A stretch of DNA of 51,493 nucleotides from the NCBI GenBank assembly GCA_945905925.1, contig CAMDQN010000034.1, positions 1 to 51,493 of the forward strand. The letters run 5' to 3'. The stretch comes from Singulisphaera sp. GP187 (GTDB lineage Bacteria > Planctomycetota > Planctomycetia > Gemmatales > Gemmataceae). Below are positions 26,646-35,043 of this stretch, in pieces. Numbering within the stretch: position 1 is the stretch's first letter; each line of letters starts with the position of its first letter. The position numbers and the translations under genes are program-made. The notes under the pieces were generated by a model. It made no database searches, had not been told where the DNA came from, and saw only the letters and a list, made by a program, of their open reading frames with translations.

Positions 26646-28607
26646 TCACTTCACCTTCGCCTCGTGCGGTGTCTTCTCGACGTTGCCGGCGGCGTCTTCG
26701 GCGTGTGCTTTTAGTTCGGTTGTCGCGGCCAACACAACTTCCCACTGCGCGAAGTTTGCGGTCGTCGCCTTTGCCTCGGCACCGTTGACCACCACTCGCT
26801 TCACCGCGTTGTTGTCGCTTGTGGTGCCGCGAACCACGAGTTTCCCGTTTGTCTTCGCGACGTGCGTAATGACCGTGGTCGGCGGCAGGTCGTCCGTCGG
26901 GTCGAGCGGCTTCGGGTAGTCCACTTCCTTCGGTCGCGTCCCGGTCGGGGCGAACTCCGGGGTCACGGAGATTTTCGTCATCGCCACGCCTTTGTAAGCG
27001 TGCCGCGTGTAGACCGACCGCCATAGCCCGTACTCCACATCGTGCATCGTGTAGCCGTCCACCAGTAGCGACGGCGTCATCGCGTGGAACGCCCAGTGAC
27101 TGTTCCACACTTTCATGTTCCGCACAACGAATGGGTGTTTCTCGTCCGGTCCGATGCCGTCGACGCCTTTCGACCCGTTGCCGAGACCGCCAAGGTTGAA
27201 CGCGTGGCGGCGGTGGCAGTGCGCCTCGTTGTCTTCAAATCGCACGAACGGCAACGTGCGAACGTCCACGGTCTTTCGCGTGCCATCCGGCTGGCGCACC
27301 GCGAGCTTCGGGTCAAAGTCCTTTCCCGCGACGACCTCGAACCGGAAGCCGTACTCGTCGCACTCGGCCGCGACGTTTCGCGTGAACGTGTTGTGACTGT
27401 TCGACCACCAGAATCCGGCTCCGTCGTTGGGGTCGAATGCGAGTACCTGTTTTGGGAGCGGTTTGCCGATGCACGCTTGCAGCGCGAGGTTGCGGTCGAA
27501 CACATTGTAAACTTCGGTGGCGTCTTCAAGGAAGAACCCGTGACCGATGCTGTGGTAACCGACGCAGTCGCGTACCACGAGGTGGTTCGTGCCGTGGATC
27601 GTAAGCCAGCGGTTGTGGCTGTCGTGGATGCTCGCGCCGATCACGGACGAGCCGCGCATCGTGTCGCCGCAGAGGTGGAAGTGCATCGCATAACGGCCGA
27701 GCGTGTCTTTCTTCCCGAGGTAACGGAACTCCGCGTACGAGATGCTGCCGGCGGAATGCTTGTGGTACATCGTGTGGCCGCGAACACCGTCCGGTGCGGC
27801 GGATTCCACCACAACGTTGCGCGACAAGTTCGCGACCTCACCCGCGTAGCCGTCTTCGACGCGGTGATCGAACGCAACCGGTTCGGCGAGCGTGAGGACC
27901 GCGCCCGCGATGGCCTTCACGATGCGCTCTTCGGTCTGCGTGTAATCGCGCACGCTCGGCTGGAACGTCTTCTTCGTTTTGATTTGGCGCGTGGTTGCAG
28001 TGAGAACGACTTTGTCACCGACATTCCACCCGGTCGGCGCCTCCGCCAGCGTGACCGTGGCGGCACCCTTCGTTAGGGGCTTGCCGAGTTTCAGCCACGT
28101 GCGCGACATCGGTTGCCCGTGGAAGTCCATACGCCCACCGCAGCACACGATCGCGGGACAACTCTCCTTGTTCATTCCTTCGACAAAATGCAAACGGATC
28201 GTCGCGGTCTTGGTGATGGGTGTCTCCGGCGTACCGACGAGGAACGCAGGCCGTGTACCCTTGCTCTCCGGTGTAGCGTGGTCGCAGTCGAACCCTTCCT
28301 CGCTGTACTCATCGCCAGCCTGCACCTTGATCAGCCCAACGTTGAGGACGGTGTCTTTATCAGCAGCAAACCGGAACGTGCCCGCAACATTGATTCCGCG
28401 AATCACGGCATCTGATTTCGCGTCGTAGGTAACGGTGTGCCCTTCGCGCACGAGCACGCATGCCCCGGCACCGGGCACCTTGCCGCTATCCCATGTCGCG
28501 GCAGCGGACCACGGGCCAGACTTCGCCGATTTCGTCACAGGGGGAGCCGCGTGCGCGGCGAGTGCGAAGCCGAAGGTGAGCGCCAACGAGAGCAAGTAGC
28601 CGGGCAT
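26646..28607 (-). CDS. Secreted G8-domain / beta-helix protein (CEMIP-like)
   Basis: The start is the ATG at 28607-28605, eight bases after GAGGAAA, giving 653 residues. An open extension upstream to 29888 only shadows the opposite gene. A signal peptide (MPGYLLSLALTFGFALAAHA) precedes a G8 domain (about 25-150: GPWSAAATWDSGKVPGAGAC then VLVREGHTVTYDAKSDAV). Right-handed beta-helix sequence follows, with YHKHSAGSISYAEFRYLG, MHFHLCGDTMRGSSVIGA, SHNRWLTIHGTNHLVVRDC and DNEAHCHRRHAFNLGGL. A C-terminal Ig-like segment begins near TTVITHVAKTNGKLVVRG. This layout resembles animal CEMIP/TMEM2 proteins linked to hyaluronan breakdown. The bacterial substrate is unknown; a polysaccharide-binding or cleaving role is inferred. 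Confidence 0.85.
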   Translation of the reverse strand: MPGYLLSLALTFGFALAAHAAPPVTKSAKSGPWSAAATWDSGKVPGAGACVLVREGHTVTYDAKSDAVIRGINVAGTFRFAADKDTVLNVGLIKVQAGDEYSEEGFDCDHATPESKGTRPAFLVGTPETPITKTATIRLHFVEGMNKESCPAIVCCGGRMDFHGQPMSRTWLKLGKPLTKGAATVTLAEAPTGWNVGDKVVLTATTRQIKTKKTFQPSVRDYTQTEERIVKAIAGAVLTLAEPVAFDHRVEDGYAGEVANLSRNVVVESAAPDGVRGHTMYHKHSAGSISYAEFRYLGKKDTLGRYAMHFHLCGDTMRGSSVIGASIHDSHNRWLTIHGTNHLVVRDCVGYHSIGHGFFLEDATEVYNVFDRNLALQACIGKPLPKQVLAFDPNDGAGFWWSNSHNTFTRNVAAECDEYGFRFEVVAGKDFDPKLAVRQPDGTRKTVDVRTLPFVRFEDNEAHCHRRHAFNLGGLGNGSKGVDGIGPDEKHPFVVRNMKVWNSHWAFHAMTPSLLVDGYTMHDVEYGLWRSVYTRHAYKGVAMTKISVTPEFAPTGTRPKEVDYPKPLDPTDDLPPTTVITHVAKTNGKLVVRGTTSDNNAVKRVVVNGAEAKATTANFAQWEVVLAATTELKAHAEDAAGNVEKTPHEAKVK

Positions 28608-28700
28608 GGGGTATTTCCTCGGGGTGGCGACAGGTGGGTTGTGTCGGCGGGTACTTGAGATGATAGCCGACCGGGCGGGGGAAGTGGTAGAATCGCTTGT

Positions 28701-29918
28701 ATGAAGTACGTCATCATCATTCCCGACGGATGCGCGGACGAACCGGTCGCGGAACTCGGCAACCTCACGCCGCTCCAGGCCGCGAAACTCCCGAACATGG
28801 ACCGCGTCGCGAAAGCCGGCGTGGTCGGACTGTCGAACAACGTGCCCGCGTCGCTCACGCCCGCGTCGGACGTCGCGACGCTGTCGCTGTTCGGCTACGA
28901 CCCGTTGAAGTTCTATACCGGGCGAGCGCCGCTCGAAACCGCCGCGATGGGCATCCACCTCGGCCCCAATGACTGGGCCATTCGCTGTAACCTCGTTTAT
29001 ACACCCGACGGCCACATGCGGGACTTCACCGCGGGCCACATTTCGAGCGAAGACGGCGCACCACTCATCAAGGCGCTTCAGAAGGAGTTTGGCGGGAAGG
29101 AAGTTGCCGGCGGCACGCTCGAATTCCACGCGGGCGTGCAATACCGCAACATCCTCGTCTGGCGCGGCCATTCGCCAACGTCTATCCTCGAGGGCACGAA
29201 GGCGCAGGCTCCGCACGACATCCCGGATAAGCCGGTCGCGGGCTACCTCCCAACGGGTCCGGCCGCGGAGATGCTCAACGCGATGATGGAGGCGAGCAAG
29301 CCGATTCTCGCGGCTCACCCGGTGAACGCAAAGCGGATCGCGGAGGGCAAGAAACCGGCCACGCAAATCTGGCTGTGGGGTCAGGGCAAGGCGCCACGCA
29401 TGGACCCGTTCGCGCATGTGTACGGCGGGCGCGGCGCGATCATCTCCGCCGTTGATCTCGTTCGCGGGGTTGGCACGCTGATCGGCTGGCACCGCATCGA
29501 CGTGCCCGGCGCGACCGGTTACCTCGACACGAACTACGCGAACAAGGGCCGCTTCGCAATTGAAGCGCTCGGTGCGTTCGACCTCGTGTGCGTTCACGTC
29601 GAAGCCCCGGATGAGGCTTCGCACGAAGGCAAAGCACTTGAGAAGGTGAAGGCACTGGAACAGATCGACGAGCACATCGTCGGGCCGCTGCTCGACGCGC
29701 TCCCGCGATACAAGGAATACCGTATCCTGGTGGAACCGGATCATCGCACCACGCTGAAGACACGGGCGCACGCTTACGGGGCGGTTGCGTTCGCCGCGTG
29801 TGGCACCGACATCGCCCCCGACAGCGCCGACCGATACGACGAACCGACCGCCGCCACGACCGGACTGAACTTCGATCCGGGCTGGCACCTGATGAAGTGG
29901 TGGCTAGGGCGCGAGTGA
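28701..29918 (+). CDS. apgM: 2,3-bisphosphoglycerate-independent phosphoglycerate mutase (archaeal type)
   Basis: The 405-residue protein opens MKYVIIIPDGCADEPVAELG, the metal-binding start of the alkaline-phosphatase-fold phosphoglycerate mutases. TPASDVATLSLFGYDP supplies the nucleophilic Ser region. GRAPLETAAMGIHL, FDLVCVHVEAPDEASHEG and LVEPDHRTTLKTRAHA provide the remaining metal ligands. Length and order match the ApgM branch, not the larger GpmI. It interconverts 3- and 2-phosphoglycerate in glycolysis and gluconeogenesis without a cofactor. It is divergent from the G8 gene with 93 bases between the two starts. Confidence 0.93.
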   Translation: MKYVIIIPDGCADEPVAELGNLTPLQAAKLPNMDRVAKAGVVGLSNNVPASLTPASDVATLSLFGYDPLKFYTGRAPLETAAMGIHLGPNDWAIRCNLVYTPDGHMRDFTAGHISSEDGAPLIKALQKEFGGKEVAGGTLEFHAGVQYRNILVWRGHSPTSILEGTKAQAPHDIPDKPVAGYLPTGPAAEMLNAMMEASKPILAAHPVNAKRIAEGKKPATQIWLWGQGKAPRMDPFAHVYGGRGAIISAVDLVRGVGTLIGWHRIDVPGATGYLDTNYANKGRFAIEALGAFDLVCVHVEAPDEASHEGKALEKVKALEQIDEHIVGPLLDALPRYKEYRILVEPDHRTTLKTRAHAYGAVAFAACGTDIAPDSADRYDEPTAATTGLNFDPGWHLMKWWLGRE

Positions 29919-29927
29919 TACAAAACT

Positions 29928-29953
29928 CCCGTCGCTGACGCTCCGCGTTCGCC
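29928..29953. repeat. Single copy of the GCTGACGCT repeat word
   Basis: This 26-base word matches an arm of the inverted repeat at 24402-24467 at about 21 of 26 positions. No matching second arm is nearby, so it is a half element just after the apgM stop. Confidence 0.6.
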
Positions 29954-30016
29954 GAGCAACTGGGGCGAAGGGGCGCCCGATTCAATTTGAGAAAAACCTT
30001 TACCGCGGAGTCTCAG

Positions 30017-30871
30017 ATGAAACGGCTACTCGTGGTGCTTGGCGCGTTCGCGCTCTTGTTCTCCTCGCTCCTGACTCCTGACTCCTCACGAGTGAGGGGA
30101 CAGGAACCGAAAGAGCAGAGCGTGAAGGTGCGGTGGCTCGGGCAGTCGTACTTCCAGATCGAATCGGCCGAGGGTCGCAAGATCGTGATCGACCCGCACG
30201 CGATCCCAGCGTTCGGGCGCCAGACGGTCGCGGCCGACCTGATCCTCATCAGCCACCCGCACGACGACCACGCGCTCATCGAGATCATCGAACCGCCTGC
30301 CGGGGCCAAGAAGTTCAACGACGGGGATATTCTCCGCGGCGTGATCGAGACGAAGACGGGTAAACAAGAGTGGAAGGTGATCGACGAGAAACGCGGGAAC
30401 ATCCGCATGCGCACCGTCGCGACCTACCACGATACCATGAACGGAATGCAGCGCGGCAAGAACAGCATCTGGATCATCGAGATGAACGGCCTGGTGCTAT
30501 GCCACCTCGGTGACCTGGGTCACGAACTGTCCGCCGAACAGGTGAAGGCGATCGGCAAGGTTGACGTGCTGATGATCCCGATCGGGGGCATCTACACGAT
30601 TAACGGCGAGCAAGCGCAAGCGGTGATGAAGCAGATCAAGCCGCGGTTGTATGTGCTGCCGATGCACTATGGCGTGCCGGGCTACGACGAACTCGCCGGA
30701 CCGGAAGAGTTCCTCGACGGGGTCAAGAAAGACGACATCAAGAAAACGCCCCTCACGAACGAACTCGTGATTCCCGTGGATACCAAATTGGACGCCCCCA
30801 AGATCGTACTGCTTGGCTGGAAGAAGCCGGAAGTGAAGAAGGAAGAACCAAAGAAGGAAGAGAAGAAGTAG
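30017..30871 (+). CDS. Exported metallo-beta-lactamase-fold hydrolase (UlaG-like)
   Basis: I choose the ATG at 30017, seven bases after GGAG, over an earlier in-frame start at 29987. The protein has 284 residues with a signal peptide (MKRLLVVLGAFALLFSSLLT). VRWLGQSYFQIESAEGRKIV leads to the zinc motif H80-P-H82-D-D-H85. CHLGDLGHELSAEQV and YVLPMHYGVPG supply further ligands. The C-terminus is a Lys/Glu-rich tail (KKPEVKKEEPKKEEKK). The pattern fits the UlaG-like metal-dependent hydrolases; the substrate is unknown. Three heptamers close to CTCCTGA at 30068-30088 encode part of the signal peptide region, next to a small CCTCAC/GTGAGG palindrome. Confidence 0.85.
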   Translation: MKRLLVVLGAFALLFSSLLTPDSSRVRGQEPKEQSVKVRWLGQSYFQIESAEGRKIVIDPHAIPAFGRQTVAADLILISHPHDDHALIEIIEPPAGAKKFNDGDILRGVIETKTGKQEWKVIDEKRGNIRMRTVATYHDTMNGMQRGKNSIWIIEMNGLVLCHLGDLGHELSAEQVKAIGKVDVLMIPIGGIYTINGEQAQAVMKQIKPRLYVLPMHYGVPGYDELAGPEEFLDGVKKDDIKKTPLTNELVIPVDTKLDAPKIVLLGWKKPEVKKEEPKKEEKK

Positions 30872-30878
30872 GTGTCTT

Positions 30879-30964
30879 GGCGAGCGGGGGACGTAAGCCC
30901 CCTGTTTGCTTTTCCGGCACAACAACGCGAAGGCTTACCAGGGGGCTTACACCCCCCGCTCGCC
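30879..30964. repeat. 26-bp inverted repeat overlapping the rdgB 3' end
   Basis: Arms 30879-30904 and 30939-30964 match at 24 of 26 positions and share the word GCGAGCGGGGG with the repeat at 37037-37122. The right arm encodes the last residues and the stop codon of rdgB. It lies between convergent genes and may end both transcripts. Confidence 0.88.
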
Positions 30965-31558
30965 TGAAACTCGCGTGAGTACAGGGCGCAGGTCGGCGAA
31001 CGCCTTCGCGCGGTGGCTCATCTGCTGTTTCACCTCCGGCGGCAGTTCACCGAACGTCTTCCCGTGTTCTGGCACAAGGAACAACGGGTCGTACCCGAAG
31101 CCGCCCGAACCGCGGCGCTCGGCCACGATTAACCCGTGGCACCGCCCCTCGACCGACGCGACCACGTTTCCAGCGGGGTCGGCCAAGACCGCCGTGCTGA
31201 CGTAGTACGCGGCCCGCGCGTCGTCGGTGAGGTGAGCCATCTCGCGCAGCAGTTTGTCGTTGTTGGCCTGGTCGTCGCCGTGCGCGCCCGCGTAGCGCGC
31301 CGAGTACACACCCGGCGCGCCGCCCAGCGCCGGCACGCACAACCCGCTGTCCTCACCAATCACCCACGCGCCCAACACCGGAGCGAGTTGGGTCGCTTTG
31401 AGTGTCGCGTTCCCGACGAACGTCTCGGATGTCTCTTCGACTTCCGGCGCGTCAGGGTATGGCGTGAGGTCCGTAAGGTCTAACTCCAAGTCGCCAAGCA
31501 ACGCGACCATTTCCTTCAACTTCTTCTTGTTGCGGCTCCCGATCACGACGCGAATCAT
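30947..31558 (-). CDS. rdgB: Non-canonical purine NTP pyrophosphatase (RdgB/HAM1)
   Basis: The start is the ATG at 31558-31556, eight bases after AGGAGG, giving 203 residues. The family pattern is complete: IRVVIGSRNKKKLKEMVALL at the N-terminus, ETSETFVGNATLKA, GEDSGLCVPALGGAPGVYSA with the catalytic acid region, and GSGGFGYDPLF with the base-binding Phe. It hydrolyses XTP, dITP and ITP to the monophosphates, keeping damaged purines out of DNA. The final residues (GERGV) and stop come from a repeat arm, so the natural C-terminus may have been replaced. Confidence 0.96.
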   Translation of the reverse strand: MIRVVIGSRNKKKLKEMVALLGDLELDLTDLTPYPDAPEVEETSETFVGNATLKATQLAPVLGAWVIGEDSGLCVPALGGAPGVYSARYAGAHGDDQANNDKLLREMAHLTDDARAAYYVSTAVLADPAGNVVASVEGRCHGLIVAERRGSGGFGYDPLFLVPEHGKTFGELPPEVKQQMSHRAKAFADLRPVLTRVSGERGV

Positions 31559-31627
31559 TCCGGCCCTCCTGGGATGCGTTCCGGCCCACACGATGTGCGC
31601 CCGTGGCGCCAGCAGCACGCGTGTGAA

Positions 31628-32803
31628 TCACTTCTTCCCGACGGCCGCGGCGACGATCGTTCCCACCTCGCGGCGGAGCGGCGTCGCGTTGCCCTTGTCG
31701 TCTGGGTGAACGCGGTTCGTCAGGATGATGATGGCCGTCTTCGTGCCGGAATCGACCCACACGCTTGTCCCGGTGAACCCGGTGTGCCCGTAGCCCTCGC
31801 CCTTCTTGAACCCAGCTCCGCGAGGTGCCGAATAGCTCGTGTCTACATCCCAACCAAAGGAACGAGATCCTTTCGACTCCTTCCCGCCTTTATCGAGTAC
31901 CGGCACCGCGTGCGGGTCGGTGAACAGTTTCACGGTCTTCGCGTCGAGAATGCGCGTGCCGTCGAGTTCGCCGTCACGGAGCAGCATGCGACAGTAAATC
32001 GCCATATCGTCGGCCGTGGAGAACAGACCCGCGTGCCCGGCCACGCCGCCCATCTTGAACGCTCGCGGGTCGTGAACTTCGCCGAGGATGATCTTGCTGT
32101 CGCGAAGCCCGGTCGGGGCAACGCGTTTCTTGATCGCGTCTGTCGGCGTGTAGCCGGTGTCGGCCATCTTCAGCGGGTCAAACACGTGCTTCTTCGCGAA
32201 CTTGTCTACCGGCATCCCGCCGAGCTTCTCGACTAACTCGCCCAGCACGATGAACCCCACGTCGCTGTACTTGAACCGCGTTCCGGCGGGCGCTTCGAGC
32301 TTCAACCCCGCGATGCGCTCCATCGCCTTCACCCGACCGTCGGCGTAATCGGCGATCGCGTTGTCCGCGGTTAGTCCGGACGTGTGTAACAGGAGGTGTT
32401 CGACGGTGACTTTGTCTTTGCCGTTCGCACCGAACTCCGGCCAGTGCTTGCTCACGAGGTCTTCTGGCTTTAGCTTCCCTTGTTGAATGAGAAGCATGAT
32501 TGAAGTGCCGGTCGCGACCGGCTTGGTGAGCGAGGCCATGTCGAAGACCACGTCGGGCGTCATGGCGACCGTGTCCGGCTTCACGGCGCGATTTCCAAAT
32601 GCTTTGCGATAGGCGACCGCGTCGGCAGACACCACGACCACGACCGCACCGGGGCACTCGCCGCGCTTGATCGCGGCTTCGACGGCTGTGTCGATCTCCT
32701 TGAGCTTGGTCTTGTCGAGGTCCGCAGAGAAGGCAGATTGGCCACAAAAAAGCACAAAGAGCACAAAAGAAAACCAACACCGAAACAGTGTTTTGGAACT
32801 CAT
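31628..32803 (-). CDS. Exported serine hydrolase, beta-lactamase/penicillin-binding fold
   Basis: The 391-residue protein starts at an ATG after GGAG. A signal peptide covers about residues 1-27 and ends QSAFSA. The catalytic S91-L-T-K94 is in DMASLTKPVA, the Tyr motif in FKYSDVGFIVLGEL, and the third motif in GYGHTGFTGTSVWVD. HLLLHTSGLTADNA is also typical. This is the class C beta-lactamase/D-alanyl-D-alanine carboxypeptidase-like group; true beta-lactamase activity cannot be claimed and an esterase or peptidase role is as likely. The hydrophobic core of the signal peptide (residues 13-24) is encoded by one arm of the inverted repeat at 32732-32853. Confidence 0.92.
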   Translation of the reverse strand: MSSKTLFRCWFSFVLFVLFCGQSAFSADLDKTKLKEIDTAVEAAIKRGECPGAVVVVVSADAVAYRKAFGNRAVKPDTVAMTPDVVFDMASLTKPVATGTSIMLLIQQGKLKPEDLVSKHWPEFGANGKDKVTVEHLLLHTSGLTADNAIADYADGRVKAMERIAGLKLEAPAGTRFKYSDVGFIVLGELVEKLGGMPVDKFAKKHVFDPLKMADTGYTPTDAIKKRVAPTGLRDSKIILGEVHDPRAFKMGGVAGHAGLFSTADDMAIYCRMLLRDGELDGTRILDAKTVKLFTDPHAVPVLDKGGKESKGSRSFGWDVDTSYSAPRGAGFKKGEGYGHTGFTGTSVWVDSGTKTAIIILTNRVHPDDKGNATPLRREVGTIVAAAVGKK

Positions 32804-32853
32804 CTCTTCTGCTCCCTGTTGTGCTTTTTGTGCCTTTTCGTGGCCAATCTGCC
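32732..32853. repeat. 35-bp inverted repeat, left arm inside a signal peptide
   Basis: Arms 32732-32766 and 32819-32853 match at 32 of 35 positions; the words are built on GCACAAA. The left arm lies inside the serine hydrolase gene and the right arm ends two bases before the TPR-like gene stop. The loop contains the hydrolase start codon and ribosome site. Confidence 0.9.
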
Positions 32854-32854
32854 T

Positions 32855-33178
32855 TCACTCTATGGAAGACAGAAGCCCCTGCATTTCGCCTTGCGCGTGC
32901 GTGTCCCCGGCGCGGCGGGCGACCTCAACACCCTCCTTGAGTACCGCGCACGCTTCCTCGGTGCGGTCGAGTCGCATGAGCGCCTGACCGCACTGGAGGA
33001 ACGCCGGGACGTACGGTTGCGCCGTGGTGCGCGCAATGAGATCTCGCAAGACATTCGCGCATTCGGTGTCGTCGCTGGCGCTGGCGTGTTCCATTGCGAG
33101 ACCGTAGCGCAGGAACGCGTCGTTGGGGTCTTCGGCGAGCAGTTCTTCGATCTGCGCCATGCGCGGGGTGCGGGCCAT
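32855..33178 (-). CDS. Small TPR-like protein
   Basis: The 107-residue protein begins MARTPRMAQIEELLAEDPND and contains helix pairs with TPR spacing: DAFLRYGLAMEHASASDDTE, PAFLQCGQALMRLDRTEEAC and AVLKEGVEVARRAGDTHAQG. Tetratricopeptide-like helices usually mediate protein contacts. There is no signal peptide, so it is probably cytoplasmic. It is upstream of the serine hydrolase on the same strand but separated by the inverted repeat. No partner can be named. Confidence 0.75.
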   Translation of the reverse strand: MARTPRMAQIEELLAEDPNDAFLRYGLAMEHASASDDTECANVLRDLIARTTAQPYVPAFLQCGQALMRLDRTEEACAVLKEGVEVARRAGDTHAQGEMQGLLSSIE

Positions 33179-33493
33179 GTGAAAATACTCGCGGTTTAGC
33201 GTTGGACCCGAGGGCGGAATCTGGATCGAGCAGTTTTAGGCTCAAGCCCGTGCTCCGAGTCACCCTACTCGTTCGCGCGCCGAGCGACAACGCGCCGGCA
33301 CGGCCCTCATATCCCGCACAACTTGCGAATCCGGCCAACCGTTCTGTTCGCGCCACAGGGTACGCGCGGCGCAGGCGTGTCGCGAACGGACGCCGGTGTC
33401 CGTTCCTTGCGTCTGAGACGTACAGCAGTTCTCGCCCACTGGTCGAACAGAAGTGCTGTCGTGGAAGGATTCCGCCGCTGGCACGGGGGCCAC
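33179..33493. other. Non-coding gap between divergent genes
   Basis: About 315 bases separate the TPR-like and HtrA genes. The HtrA frame stays open upstream to 33323, but the added residues are Arg-rich and unlike a signal peptide. I see no repeat or convincing promoter here. Confidence 0.45.
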
Positions 33494-34918
33494 ATGCGTT
33501 CGGTGACACTCACCTCGTTATTTCGGTTCGCGCGCCATCGGTTACTCGCGCCAGCCGCACTTTCGATCGCCGCCGTTGGGCTGGCCACATTCACCCCTGC
33601 ATTTTCCGACCCGCCGCCCATCGCGAGCGCAGGTGAGCGCAACCCCACGCCACCCAAACGGCGTGATCAGGTGGTTGAAGTGTACGAGCGGCTCAAGCCG
33701 TCCGTCGTGAACATCCACAGCGAGCGCATGGTGACCGAGCCGGGCAGCGACCCGTTCCGGCCCGCCGGGCAACCGCAGCGCGTCAACGGCATGGGCACCG
33801 GCATCGTGCTCGACGGTCGCGGATACATCCTCACGAACTTCCACGTCGTCGATGACGTAACGAGTCTCCGCGTTCGACTGCACGACGGCGGGAGCCACAC
33901 TGCCCGCATCGTCGCTACCGACAAGGAAGCCGATCTCGCGCTTATCAAGATCGAACCGACGAAGGCACTCCCGGTGATCGGTTTGGGCACGTCGTCGGAC
34001 TTGATGGTCGGCGAAGCGGTCATCGCGATCGGCAACGCCTTCGGCTACGAGCATTCGGTGACGGATGGTCGCGTATCATTCAAAGGCCGCGACGTGTCGC
34101 TGAACAAGGACATGGGCTACAAAGGACTGATTCAGACGAGTGCGCCGATCAATCCCGGCAACTCCGGTGGACCGCTCTTGAATGTCCTCGGTGAAGTGAT
34201 CGGGGTAAACGTCGCGATCCGCGCCGGGGCGCAGAACATCGGCTTCGCGCTGCCGGTCGATGCGGTCATCCCCAGAGCCGCTGACCTGATCGGCGTGCGC
34301 CGGAAACTCGGCGTCCGTCACGGATTGGTGTTCCGTGATCAGGTGACTCGCGAAGTCACCGAGATCGCCTCGAAGCGCAGCGTGATGGTGGAGCAGGTAG
34401 AAGCGAACTCACCGGCTGCGGTCGCGGGCTTCAAGGTGGGCGACATTCTCGATCAAGTGGACGACATTACCGTTCTCACCTCCATCGACTTCGAGCGCGG
34501 TTTGATCGACAAGCCCGCGGGAACGAAAACCCCAGTAAAGGTAAAACGTGGCAGTGTCGCCGCCGATCTGGAGATTTCGCTCCAGGCCGCGCCGAAGGTG
34601 CCGCTCGGAGCTGCTGACGCGGTGTGGAAGAAGCTCGGCGTGAAGGTCGCCTCGGTCGGCGCGGAAACGGTCGCGACGGCGAACCCGCAACTCCGTGGCG
34701 GGTTACAGGTGATGGATGTCGCAGTGGGTAGCGTCGCGGCAACCGCCGGGATTCAGAAGGGTGATGTGTTGGTTGGTCTTCACCTGTGGGAAACGCTCAA
34801 CCTCGACAACGTGACGTTCGTTCTCAATCACAAAGACCTCGCCACGTTCCTGCCACTGAAGTTCTTCGTCGCCCGCGACGGGAAACTGAAGGACGGCTGG
34901 ATCACGAACGTGCCGTAA
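33494..34918 (+). CDS. HtrA/DegP-type exported serine protease with PDZ region
   Basis: From the ATG at 33494 the protein has 474 residues, with an N-terminal hydrophobic signal or anchor (LLAPAALSIAAVGLATFTPA). The trypsin-like triad is H117 in ILTNFHVVDDV, D147 in DKEADLALIKIEP and S224 in INPGNSGGPLLN. A PDZ region follows from about residue 295 (VMVEQVEANSPAAVAGFKVG), and a second, weaker one includes VAVGSVAATAGIQKGDVLVG. Proteins of this group degrade or refold damaged envelope proteins and can start cleavage of anti-sigma factors. Two sigma-factor systems and a site-2 protease lie in the same window, though not adjacent. Confidence 0.93.
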   Translation: MRSVTLTSLFRFARHRLLAPAALSIAAVGLATFTPAFSDPPPIASAGERNPTPPKRRDQVVEVYERLKPSVVNIHSERMVTEPGSDPFRPAGQPQRVNGMGTGIVLDGRGYILTNFHVVDDVTSLRVRLHDGGSHTARIVATDKEADLALIKIEPTKALPVIGLGTSSDLMVGEAVIAIGNAFGYEHSVTDGRVSFKGRDVSLNKDMGYKGLIQTSAPINPGNSGGPLLNVLGEVIGVNVAIRAGAQNIGFALPVDAVIPRAADLIGVRRKLGVRHGLVFRDQVTREVTEIASKRSVMVEQVEANSPAAVAGFKVGDILDQVDDITVLTSIDFERGLIDKPAGTKTPVKVKRGSVAADLEISLQAAPKVPLGAADAVWKKLGVKVASVGAETVATANPQLRGGLQVMDVAVGSVAATAGIQKGDVLVGLHLWETLNLDNVTFVLNHKDLATFLPLKFFVARDGKLKDGWITNVP

Positions 34919-34944
34919 GTGCGAACACTCGGAAGCACCCTCCT

Positions 34945-34987
34945 CGCGCCGCCTCGGGTCTCGCCGCCCGGGGCGGTGGCGTTTTTT
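34945..34987 (+). terminator. Intrinsic terminator after the htrA-like gene
   Basis: A GC-rich hairpin (CGCCGCCTCGGG pairing with CCCGGGGCGGTGGCG, with mismatches) is followed by six T residues at 34982-34987, 27 bases after the stop codon. This is a classical rho-independent layout. Confidence 0.8.
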
Positions 34988-35043
34988 CGTCTTGAGGTTG
35001 GTTCGCTGTTTCCGAGAGCGGCGCTCCGCGAGTGTGGTGATTC

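Noticed and set aside
28608-29888. N-terminal extension of the G8 gene by more than 400 codons
   Set aside because: The extension lies opposite apgM, is Arg-rich, and would bury a clear signal peptide and ribosome site at 28607.
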